From NCBI GenBank assembly GCA_022579005.1, contig MU401475.1:62001-126000 (forward strand): a DNA stretch of 64,000 nt, read 5' to 3'. A program made the translations under genes and the position numbers. The notes below the pieces were generated by a model. The model saw only the letters and a program-made list of their open reading frames with translations, was not told the origin of the DNA and ran no database searches. This DNA comes from Poronia punctata (lineage: Eukaryota; Ascomycota; Sordariomycetes; Xylariales; Xylariaceae). Of this stretch, positions 41,101-53,193 are shown piece by piece (position 1 is the first letter of the stretch; the number at the start of each line of letters is the position of its first letter).

Positions 41101-43103
41101 AATAGGTATATCCGGCAATCTCTTACGTGTACCAACGCTAGTCCAATGATGGGACCGCAAAATGCACGCTACGAGCTCTGGTCTAGAGTGTGGGTTGGCC
41201 AAGTTGTAGGTATTGGCTGCTCTGTGCGGCAGAGACATCTATATATGTAACCAGGGTGTTAGGCACTTTAGACTGCGCCATACCAAAGGGGGCTTGTTTT
41301 GAAGAGCAATGCCATCTGCGACTTGCTGAGTCATCTGCCATCCCAGTGGTAGTGGCGAAGACTGCTATGTATGTACTTTTGTAAATAGATCACTCATTAA
41401 TAGGATGAATGTTGTAAGTTGTTGGTTCTTACATTAGGTGATCGATGTAATATGCGTTCTCTCATACCTATGCTTTGTTATCATGAGAGACGAATTGTTG
41501 ATCCGCGATTCAAAATGGACGAGCTGAACCAAACTGACAGTGAGAGTGAGTTGAACCCGACATTGGGGGTTGCTGAGACAGTGTCTATTCTTGTCTAGCA
41601 CTGTATTATCGCACAAACCTGTCTAGGTTTATCATGAGCTTTCCATCTATGGTTAGTACGTGCTCAACCCCCCACCCCCTTTTCGACTCTAGTTATTTCG
41701 TAGAGTGGCGTTCATCATTTAATAGCACCCCTCTCACTCCAACCCTTGCGATACCTAGTACCTACGTGGAGGAAGTCGAACTGTCAGGTACCGCACCAAG
41801 TGGAGCAGCTGCCGGCCGCCGGTTGGAAAACCCTTGTCGTCGTTATCCTACTCAAGGTAGCAGGCCTTGTTAAGCTAGACCAGGCTCAAGCTAGCTAGGC
41901 CAGGCGACCCTGGTAGAACAGGTGCATCATAGCTGGGGTGTCAGGTAAATTCGCTCGCTCACCTTACGACACTAGGGCCTTTGTAGGAAAGACTGGACTA
42001 ACTAACTGGGCCTTGGTGCTATTCTTGATCGTTGGTTTGGGTGGGAGCACGGTACCGTGTATTACCGTCATTCGTCATTCCAACCTGGACTAACTCTCCA
42101 GCTGTAAGCAGGTACATCTGGTACACCTGTGTATTGTTGTGCTGCAACCAGAAGTTAGGGCTGTTGTGGAGATATCAGCATATCATGTCAGCGCAAGCTG
42201 TGCCATGTGTTGTCTCGGATTCGGACGTATCTACTCTGTCGTTCTCCCCATGCGACACGAGAAGTCAGAGAAGCGGAAACTACGGTGACGGCCATCAGGA
42301 ACTCGCCATGATTATCATGGCCCTCTAAACTCAACATGCCGTCTGGTTGAAAGGCCCATGAGGTGTCGACACTGGAAATAACTGAAGCGACTACACCTTA
42401 GTAGGCAGTGAGTGGTGGGCGAACCCTGGTGTCACCCATCCCCCACCTGCACCTTCTTGCTTACCCCTACCTACTCGTACCTACTTTACTTTACTTTACA
42501 CGTACATACAGACTTTGGACCGAGTTAGGTTAGGCGGTACTTGTTCTACATGGAAACATGTACCTACCTACTGGACATGTAGCTACGAGACCCGCTTGCA
42601 AGTTGTCCTGCCATGTATTCGGTGCCCACTCTCGACTTCGACAAGTCGACCGGGGGGGGGAGGGCAACGAACTGGGGTGTCATGTACAAGGTACTCACTC
42701 GACCCAGGGTTGGTATCTCATCCTCATCACAGGGCACAGGAGGCGTTAGTGCTGGGACAGGAACAGAGACGTACAATCATACTTAATGGGGTGCCGGGCC
42801 CATCGCTTATGGTTGGCTGAGGCTGAGATAGACTCAAGTCTACATGCCAAACATAGCAAACATTTAATAAGTCTATCTTGTCCGACCACAGATCTTCTTC
42901 ACACGACCGACCTAGTACTTGATCTTCGACACTCCCTGTGCCTGCCCGCTTGCTTACTTCCCTCCCTCACCTTTATATCACGACGCCAGTGGACAACCGT
43001 CTTACTAGCATACATAATACTTGTGCCGGCACGGCCAACTTGGAGCAATCGTACGTTTGCCTCGATTTTTCCTCGCCGTCCTTATAGACGTGTCTGCTTG
43101 GCA
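32148..43103. other. 11 kb without a supported gene
   Basis: I see only short open frames, many from non-ATG starts and overlapping one another on both strands (32447-32764, 32803-33222 and 33158-33391 on the minus strand are the most protein-like). No domain or consistent intron chain emerged. TAGG/CCTA motifs recur (33020, 34097, 35170, 37070, 42470, 42550). The last few hundred bases should be promoter and 5' leader of the zinc-finger gene. Confidence 0.45.
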
Positions 43104-44691
43104 ATGGATTCATTTCGGTCTTCACATGTTGAGCACCCTTACTCACATCCAGCCAGGTCAGACAGCAACAGCGCAGATCTTGTGTTGGAAAGGCCACTCA
43201 TCCGTCCTAACGATTCTCGAGGCCGACCTCAGATCTACCACGAGCTAGACATATCGTCGCGCAAGATCAACTTGGAATCTCAGTACGGCTCTCAGTCACA
43301 AAACATAACGAGCCATCCTGTCGGCTTGGGCTTGCAGTCTTACTCGGACCGAGCTCGTGGTGACTTTGATATCGGGCTGGGTGGTGAACGAGGGCAGAAT
43401 CAAGGCGCATCTCCCGGTTTACAAGGAGTATCTGGTCAAGACGTTCCGAGGTCTAATCCTACCATTTTATCGCCGAGACCAAGATCTACCATGAGGTCCG
43501 TTTTCTTTGACGCTTTGGCTAGGATACATGGTCTAATATCATGAGTAGTGCCGTCGCAGTTCCTTACGACCCCCGGATGGAGATGGGTGTACCGCGCTCA
43601 ACGTACACATGGCACAGTACGACAACCCCTCCGAGGCTTGCAGTTTCAGTGCTAGTACTTACGAATTATCCTTAGGTCTCCCCGGCCTTGAATCGAGTCC
43701 TGAATTATTATCGCATGACATTTCTGGTGTTGGACATGGTTCAGGCATTAGCAGTCTGACCCCGCCCCCAAGCGGCTCAAGATCTATGACAGCAAGCCCG
43801 CCTCGACCTATTTTAACTCCTGAGCAACGCGAGCTGAAGAAGCAACGAGACCTGGCCAGACGGGATTCGAAGGCGAGTATCCGAGTTCGACGCGGTATGA
43901 GCAACACGTCGTATCCTCCGCCAGCCCAGTCTCCGCCTGTGACGATGCATGATTTCTCATCTGCGTCCCCGATGCCGATCTACACAACAGCGCCCTCACA
44001 AATATCGCTTCTCGCCGAGCCGGTAACGACAGTCGGGCCATCCTACATGCCCTCTTACTCTACGTCTCCGCTGCCCGACCATGCGAATTCCCCGATGTTT
44101 TCCTCTCATTATTCCCTGTAGGTTGCCGGTAGTCCATGTGGTGAACGTGAGTTCTTGTGCTAACAGGCTGGCCAGCCCTTCTCAGGACTATATGGTGAAT
44201 TACTCGGCTGGGTTCCCCCCTCAACACTCAACACAGAGCATGTCTTCCCAATATAGGTAAGCTAGAAGCCCCGATCCACTTAAACGAATAAAGCAGTGTA
44301 TCTGACCGGGGTTCGTAGTAGTCGAGCATCCTCCATGTCTGATTCGGGCATGATGTATCCAGTCCAGCCACCTGTCTTATCATCGGGGAATCCGCCCGCA
44401 GGTGACGCCGGCCACGTTAGAGTTGTGCAGAGCAGACCCAAGCCTCAGTGCTGGGAACATGGATGCAACGGGAGACAGTTTTCGACTTTCAGTAATCTTC
44501 TGAGGCACCAGAGAGAAAAGTCGGGGCAAGCGGCCAAGGCCACCTGCCCCAACTGCGGTGCGGAATTCACAAGGACAACAGTGAGTGGACCATTAATATG
44601 ACGGAAATTTTGAGCGCGAATCTAACAAGTACGACAGGCGCGCAATGGTCACCTATTACACGATAAATGCAAGCAACGACGAAATTCATGA
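43104..44691 (+). CDS. C2H2-type zinc-finger protein
   Basis: The model is join(43104..43495, 43560..44117, 44176..44256, 44319..44580, 44638..44691), 1347 nt or 448 residues. Four introns of 64, 58, 62 and 57 bp keep the frame. The start [11 protein letters not shown] is preferred; an in-frame ATG at 42786 would add a leader that looks like untranslated sequence. Most of the protein is Ser/Pro-rich and probably disordered. Two zinc-binding units lie at the C-terminus. One begins at C388 ([20 protein letters not shown]) and lacks a clear second His. The other begins at C420 ([12 protein letters not shown], then [11 protein letters not shown] from the last exon). The final intron splits the second finger. 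Intron 2 could end at 44166 or 44175, adding or removing three residues. Nuclear DNA binding is the likely role by family; the target is unknown. Confidence 0.85.
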
Positions 44692-47600
44692 GCGCATAAA
44701 AAACAGCATATATTGCCTCTGTACGAATACCGGCCCCCCTTAAAATATTTGGTTCTGGCGATTCTCCTTCTTTCACGACGGCAATTTTTCACGGAGCAAC
44801 GGTTTCGCTTGACGAGGTTACTCATGGCGCAATGGGTTGTTTGATTAGGGTATTCACGGGGACAGGCCTCTCTTGCCGTTCAGGTCTAGACGGTGGGCTG
44901 GAATGAAGGATATGGTAGTCCTAATTGGACCGCAATGATGGAACTTGGATGGAAGGCACATTGGAGGAGGAAGCCGCGACTATGGTTTGCATCTATTTTG
45001 CCATTTTTTTATTTTCTCTTTATGAGAATCTATATACCCCCCTTCGCTTCTTGAGTCGGAAAACCGACAGAATCATATAGTTCGTTGTATATATAAAATA
45101 GGGCCTCAAAAGGAATATAAAACAGTCGTTACATAACGCTTCAATCCGGCTTTGTTGTTAACTGTTGACAAGGCTGCTCAATCTGCATACACTTTTCATC
45201 TCCTAGCCTTTATCTCACCACATAGTACATAAGTTAAGTCGACATCTTTGGCTTGAATAGGAAACATGGAGAGCGCAGAACATCATGTCAAATTCTCGTA
45301 CTGTGCTATCTACATCGTGCTACACCTACATCTAATAACCCCTGACACCGAGCTTCTCGATCGGGAAAGCCTTTTTAAGTTTAACTGTAGTATCAGGCAG
45401 CGACCTGATCGCCAATCAAAAACCAGTTGAATGGCTGTTGAGATTACTTACCTAATTTGTGCATTATCACAAACCTTGCTTAATTTTGACAAAGTACCAA
45501 CCTACATTAGAATCAGGGAACTTTGTAGATGTTCTAGCAATTGCAGGTAGAGCGAGCAAGATACCTAATCTACTCATAGTGGCCACATAGGAAATACCCT
45601 TATGCACGTTTAGTCAGTATCTTGAAGAACATGGGTTCGTGCCATAAGCCCAAACGCCTCTACACAGTAAATACAGTGTCAATAACCTACCTGAGTATCT
45701 CATTCCCACCTGCAGTCAAATCCGCAGATTAAAGCACCCCAAGTTACCAGGATAGGTATCGGGTACCTGCAAGTATATTTGTTGAGAGAGTAGGTACTTC
45801 ATATGATAGGGTAATGGAAGCTCCCACTTTACTGAGATCATGTTTCTAACTAAGGTACATGTACCTAACAGCTCTTGAGATACGGCAGCAAGCAGCTGAC
45901 CTTTGCGATCTGCCACCGGGCAGACATAACAACATCCAATAAATGCCAACCAACAAACAAACCATTGCTTGGATCTAATGCCCTCCAAGTATTGCAAAGA
46001 GATCACTTAATTTAGCTGATACTAGGTAGCCCTACATCCACGCCAAACCTGCTGCCTGCCATCTGCCTTCATTAACACCTTTCTTGGTGGCGGGGCCGTC
46101 TGGCGAGAGAAAGAGACGGCCGGACTCTGGTCATTCTCACAGACTGGACCTGTCGATCTTGTTGCTACCGGCAGTTTTCCTCCTTTACAGCGGGGACTTC
46201 CCAAAGCGCCAAGTCTCCATTGTTGAAAAAGGCATTCTAGTATCTATCTTTAAAGGGTTTAGCTACAATTAATGAGCATGTGTGGAGGTTTCCTTTCCGT
46301 GCACAAGTCTAGGCAGGCATTACCTACCTGCCTACTTACCTACTTGCATAAAGTTCAGCGTGCAACTTTAGCTTAATGAGGGGAAACGACTATCACGTTT
46401 TCTGGTTACACTTCTTTAGGTACATGTACCTACGTAGCAAAGTGTATCTCACGTACAGTGCCAATGAGCTACTATCCTGAAATAGAAACATGAGCTAAGC
46501 AAAAGAGGAAGTGATACACATTATACGTGAAACCCCCAGGGAAAGACCAAGAGTACTTGTGTGCCTAGCCGCATACTAGCCGTATATGCTAACGGAGCTA
46601 ACCGTCTCTACTCACTCTCATTGGTCAACACCCTCGTTTTTCTCTACTGCAGTCCACTTTGCATGTGTTTTATTCCCTGCAGAGGTGTATGAGGCTATTT
46701 CAGCCGATGGTTCCTCCCGGCCGTCAATCATATGCAGTACCGTACTAGTACTAAAGCAATTCACTTACTTACAGTAGCGGCATACAGATGTACACAAATA
46801 CTTACTTACACACACGATTACAGCTTTAGCACATCATACTAGTAGCTTCTGCCCTAGCGACATGCTAACGTTGGGAAAAAAGGACGTTGACTTTTGGTCT
46901 AAAAATGCTTAATGAGCTCTACCGCTTATTGGCATTTTCTGGTTACGACGAACACGTCAGAAGCTTTGCTGGGCTAGCAGCATATATCTCTGATCTTCAT
47001 CTGCTTTCCCCAGGTGACTAGTCCCCAAGCTCGGTTTATGGTCATGGTATTTCAATTGTCGGTATCACCAGTTGGGTTACAGTATGCACTACCCCAGCCG
47101 GAGATTCCAGCATTATGGTCTCGGTATCAAAAGCTCGGACCAAGAACCAGCCGAGAAAATCTCGGATTTATTTTTTGGGGCTCGGCGGGGCGACCCTGAG
47201 TAAGGAAACATGCACCCATTCCAAGGACGGGTTGAACTCTTAATCTTACCGGAAATGATGATGAGATCTTTTGTGTGCTGAGATCAATGGCTTGTTAGTG
47301 CAAGGGACCGGTCAATGAGCAGCAACACTTATTACCGTCTTCGTCATAGGATACCGTTGACCTTCGGTCGCAGCAAGCAGACCCTCGACCCTCGCCTTAT
47401 CACAACGGCTGATCAACCGCCTGACAGCCCGATAAGCCTTAGCTCGTCTGCCCTCTTATTAAGTCAGGTCCACACAAACCGTCAATAACTACAGAGCGGC
47501 AGGATGCGGCCCAACACCGAATTCCTTCGGCAGAAAGCACAATGCCGGAACCAGGGGCGGGACGTGGATGGCACGTACGCTTTTGCTGACATACAGTCAC

Positions 47601-50600
47601 GGATGTAGTTACATGCCTACCTAGCTTATCTGATCGGGCCCGCGGCCCTCCACGGGAGTGATCACGGACGAAAGTCCGGTAGCGACAGTTGTCCGCCCGT
47701 AGGCCGGAAAATACACGGAGATGGTTGCACCCACCGCTGGTAGGCACGGGAAAAAAGACGTTCCCTAAAGTATCTAGGATGGGGTAACAAATGGGTTATC
47801 TACATACGTTTACAGGAGGGCATAGGTCTGCAGCGTAGGCTAACGGCCTATCATTAGGCCTCTCCATAACCCGCAGTTGCCACGTGAAGTCAATGGAAGT
47901 ACGTAACACAATCCTGACAATGTTACCGGCAATAAAGGGTTCACAGTATCAACCCTCTCTCTGCTACATACACTGTATAAAAGTTGTGAGTTGCGCCATT
48001 CGTTAGTCTCTCTCTTGGCTCTTGGCGAGAGCGACGACCCCTAAACCCTGCGCCTGTTGTGGAAGCTAAGCTCTACGGTAGAATAGCCGGCTTAAAATGA
48101 GGATGTACCTCCAAAGTACTGCACGGTTGGCCGAAGACGGGTAGGTATCGAGAGCCTTGTGAATTGCGTGACTGGGATACCGAAAGCACATGCATATCAA
48201 CGGCGGACTAAGCAACCCTTAGAGAAACACGGCACTAAGTCGAAGGATAGCGGTTCATTGCGCGCGCAAGCAACGATCGTTGAAAGTTCTCTAGGACCTA
48301 CGGCTGCTAGGTAGTTCTGCCCATATGGGTTTTTGGGGACACTCTCTATTAAACTTATTTGCAATGCGGGGAAACGTTACATAGTCTTCCCGTGTAAAAA
48401 CGCATACTAATGCTAGCTATATGTAAGTAGGTACTTGCTTATGTTCAGGCTGCCATCGTGAAGGCAAGCAATCTGCAGGCCGTCGCTTCTTATCACGCAT
48501 TGTGCTGTCTTGCTTGTATCAAGATACCGATTGCGGGTGGCTTACCTTACCTTAAATACGCTAGTCGAACATAGATTGGCATATTACAAGCTTTCGACGT
48601 CTATCTAGGGTCGCGTAATCACGTAACCAATGACATACATCAGATTACGTACAACCGCAGGCAGGCTACAGATTAGGTATCTAGTACACTGTACTCGCTT
48701 AGACAAAAAGGCTTGGCCTACTCGGTCTACTCTAATGTAGCTTGGATGGTCAATGGACTTGGGAACTTACGCAAACTTTAGTAGGGTATTTTTGGCAAGA
48801 AACCATAGTGATGCATCGATTGGGACTGTTACTCTTGATATTTGGCAGTTCTAGGTGGGTAGCACTTATTCCGTACTGTGTCAGTAACAGGCATCTTGCT
48901 CGTATACCGTATAAAGCACGGTCTTGATACTGTATTCCGTTGGTCTGGTTAGGCGCGGGGTTTTCCTGGGGCCACAGGGTAGGTGCTGTAAAAGTGGACG
49001 CTCTGGAAATTAAGAAACCATCGGGCTCACCGCGAGGCGACTTTAGGTTAGAGCAAGTTGAAGTACCTACTAAGCTACCTACTGTGTTAAGGTTAGTAGG
49101 AACCGACAGGCGTTGCACAGACCATCAAACCCCCTCCGATCCAGTTCGGATTATTACGTACACCGCTCTAAGATGTACCTATGAGTAGCCTTGGTAGTGG
49201 GTGGATTGCGTACCTTGAAGAGTCGGAAACCCATTGAACAACAACCTTTGGACCTCTCGCAAGCATATCCATACCAGACGACGACCCCTCTACTTCGCTT
49301 CGGCAAGGCTGGGGTGTTTGACGGTAGCCTGACTAGGTTTAGAACGCCTCACTAGACTTTTCTGGTCCATGTACTCGTACCAACCGTACGAGTAGGTATT
49401 TGCGGTACTCGTACACATAACATCCAAAGCGTGATCACCATCACTAGAGCTCAAACGCCGTACGTCTGTACGTTGATATGTATTACAGCGCGTCTCAACA
49501 CCAATGGGCAGGCAACTTTGTACACAACCAGCTAATAAGAGGCAAAAACGCCGCGCAGGAACCCCCTCCCCCCGCCCCTTTCACGCTATGTGCGCATATG
49601 GCGTATAACTCGCCGTGGCAAAAAAATCACAGCAACTATCCATCAATCTCCGGCACATCATATCATGATCTGATTCCTACTCTTGTTCATATGCAAGAAA
49701 ATCAGGAATCGCCTCTTGGCAGCCGTTGCCGTTATAGTCAATCCCGCATCTCTTGTTCTGGACAGGCGCTAGTCATAACCACGGTAAACAAGATATAGGA
49801 CCCTTGACAATCATTTATACACGTATATGCCGGCCGCAGTTGCAGTAGCGCCTCGGAATCCTGTAAAAAAATCGTTTGATAAGTTATTTAGACTATTCAA
49901 TCGGTCCCGAAAGACTAGACTGATCGAGTGCAGATGCGGCATTAGGCGGAAGATCGTGGAGAAAGGGTCCGAGACGACCAATCCCCCACAACTAGGTCTA
50001 TCGCGAACTTCCCTTCGGGCACCCGGCGAGGGTGCGTTCCTCATCACATACCGACTACGCGGCGATGGAGTGCGTCCAACTGATCCTTAGTCAGCGGCGG
50101 AGCCATATACATACTAGGTATCCTCCAGTTGCTCTAGAGCGTAGGATTTGACAAAGCAAACGTCCGACCTCATCCATCGGGGCTGCCCGGTACTTTTCGA
50201 CCCCTTTTTCATCTACCTACCATTTTTTTCCTATGCCTACACGATACTGCGCGGAATCCAAATCTCATGCTGCGCCGCAAGCGGGCGTTCGTCCTTCCGT
50301 CAGGGTGGTTCGTTCCATAAGACCCGCTTTCGAGAGACCCCTTCGTCACACGGTGGAAGACCTATTCGTAAGAATTCGCCAGCGGGTCAACCAGTTCTTG
50401 TCATGTTATACTGTGCTAGTATAGTATGTCTGTCCTGTAAGAACGCGACTATGGTCGCTCTTAACCCGTCGCGGACGGCGTTAGACGGACGTGTCGGACG
50501 AAGCTTAGCACTCATAGACCAAAACATCTTAGCTAATCTTCGCAGCGACCGGAAATTGGCTCAAGGCTACGGACGACGGGTTCTGACGCGACTCTTACCA

Positions 50601-53193
50601 AGCTGACAAATATTTCCCCAGCAGACCGGTCATCAAGCGGGAGCTTACCCCGTCTTCTTTGTGCCGCTACCAAATCTAGTCTACCATGGGTAGAACAAAC
50701 AGGTGCGGATGATGCGGCGATCAGCAAGTGCCTGGCTCAAAAGATGAGGTGTCCGAGGTAGTCGGGAACTCGGTACATTGTTACATATCTTCTGTCTTTT
50801 GAAGTGAATTGATCACTGCATCAGTGTGATGCGGAATTTCATGAATCCACGGATAGAAATGGGGTTGACTCTTCTACCTAAATGAGCTTACGAGGTACTA
50901 CACCCACGGCTGCCTCGGTATTTCCTGTTATTGTCGAAGAAGTCACGCAGTAGCAAAAGGACCATCTGTCGAAAGGACAAGGAGCCAATCGCAGGCCAGA
51001 ATCGACCTCTCCAATGCGCCTTGGGCCCAGGAGTCGCCATATGGCGCGCCGGACTTGTACCGCTGACTGATGGGGGCAAAAAGATGAAAGAAAGCGGAAA
51101 GGGGCATTTCCATGCGGGGAGATACGAATAGAGCCTGGGCCTAATCGTAGATGGATATTGCGAGGCTTACCCTACGGCCGTGGCTTCATTCAGCCTCAAG
51201 GAAGGCGACATCGGTGTTCAGTAAAGGGTTGCGTCGCGTTTTATTACCTACCAACTTAGGTACCGCCTATTTCCGTTGTGGTCGGCCCGTTCTTCACTTC
51301 TTATATGCGGATGTCGGAATTCGCCGGATGTGGTCGCATCCGTTTCTCACAAAGATTGAAGAAGCAATCGAGTCCTCGTAGTCGTGGCCGTGACGCATAC
51401 CGACCGGCGGCCGTGAATCTTGGTTGGACTTCTTTTGCGCCGGCCGGGGCTTTACCCGAGTCGAGTTCGCAGCCGCCAGCCATGTCAGTATCGCCAGTCT
51501 CATTTGATGGAACTGCGATGGTGGCGACCAGTCACATAGTATTTCACTTTGCCATTGTGCTCATCAGAACTGAAAAAGCATGTCTAGGTAGGCTTGGAAT
51601 GCCACGATAATACATTGCCAGACTGTGCCTTTTTGCGCGAAAGGGGCACGCGATCGGACGCAACTCGGCGAGACATGCCCCAAAAATGTGGTAGGTCAAC
51701 GGCCATGCGTAACATAGTGGCGTCCTGTTCCGTGGCCACGATTACGTGCAATACGGAGGGGCACAATGCTTTGGGGCGTCATGTAGCCCTACAAACCGCT
51801 CGCTACTGTATGTCACCACATGAAACACTTTACTGAGTAGGTACATAGAAATGTTATGCATGCAGGATTGATTACATACACGTCACGTACCTGTGAGGCA
51901 TCGACCCCGTTCCCACCGTATGTGATTAATCTTTCGCGATACGCCACGCGAAGCCTCTATCGCCGCCATCTACCACACGATCCCGCATGGCTTGGAACAA
52001 GCACGGCCTTGGGGCTTGGGGCTTGCCTCTGGGCTTGCCTCTCTAGATCCGAAACAGGAAGCTAATGTTCTGGCTCGGATCAGTCTTTAGGATGCACACC
52101 CCCTCTATTGACCATGAGCGCCCACTACCTAACAGGTCTTTTCGTAGATGCCTCGATTATTTATTACCCTTCAGAGATGATTTATGATAATGGCAAGGTA
52201 TATTCTTACCACTAACTTTATGCGACGTGTGAGTCTACAATATACATAACTGGTTGAAAAGCGGCTGACGGAGCTTCCGTAGTTCTTACGTATTGCCGTG
52301 ATGTTCTATGATACCTACATTAGGTATCACCCACGTACCTAGGGACAACACATACCTACCTTAGTACATGAAATATGGCAAAATGTATACTATAATACAG
52401 GCGTGCGCTTCGAGATTGACTCTTTGCGTCGGGAATAAATACTGCCTTGCAATTAAAACTCTGAGCTTAAAAATAGTATAGTTTGATGCCTGACTGCGGC
52501 GTGGGTGGGGAAATTAAGGAGGAACAAGATGACAGCAAGCTTACGATAGGTTAGGTACTTACTTTATGTACGCGTACTTGTTGGTATCGTATGTGTGTTG
52601 TAGCGCAAGCCTTGACTTGCTCCTATAACTGGTTGGTTTACCGCTCTGCTGATTAAGTTTAGAGCTGACCAGCCTCAGCCGCGAAACCCGTACTTTTCCA
52701 TGTACAGTTAGCATACGCGGCTGAGTCACATACGCGTTTAACGGTTTAAGCGCCCTCACCGCCTACCTAAATATGTTTTGACCCCCTCAGACGACCTATC
52801 ATTTCAGTGAGCTTCTGGCAGTTGCAATCGCGCTCCGGGGTGCCAAATGCCTACAACCACATAGGTAACCTCATGGCCATGCACACAGCTCCGTTGCGCC
52901 TTTTCCGGGACACCCTTGTCTCAACAACTTGAAGCAGCCGATTTTCTATTGCCGACAAGCAACGCCTGTATTCCGACCCATGTCCAGAGCGTGGTAATAT
53001 GGAAAAGCGATGAATGATGACTAACCTCGCGTCATTCTGAGCCGCCCGCTAGCCTGATTCTAGACCTGCCAAGCCAAGACATCAACCTTTCGAGATACAC
53101 CATTCGTCGTCGCCTCACGGCTCAGCTGGGGACTTTTGACGGGGGGCCGGGGGAGAGGAAATAAGATATTAGGGCGATAAAAAAGAAGGAAAG
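44692..53193. other. 8.5 kb without a supported gene
   Basis: The first few hundred bases should be the 3' untranslated region of the zinc-finger gene, and the last few hundred the APC2 promoter. Between them are short open frames only. The segment from about 49800 to 51620 is more GC-rich and open in several frames on both strands (one ATG frame at 49827-50090 encodes 87 residues), but no domain or splice chain is evident. TAGG/CCTA motifs occur near 46320, 48430 and 52360. Confidence 0.45.

Noticed and set aside
42786..43103. In-frame N-terminal extension of the zinc-finger protein from ATG 42786
   Set aside because: The translated extension is Leu/Cys/Thr-rich and looks like a CT-rich 5' leader; the ATG at 43104 begins the more typical Ser/Pro-rich region.
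47664..47678. Small CGGAC-GAAA-GTCCG hairpin with a GNRA loop
   Set aside because: A five-pair stem is common by chance, and no surrounding structure or promoter signals were seen.
50148..50606. 152-codon open frame
   Set aside because: It opens at TTG with no ATG until late in the frame, and has no recognisable domain.
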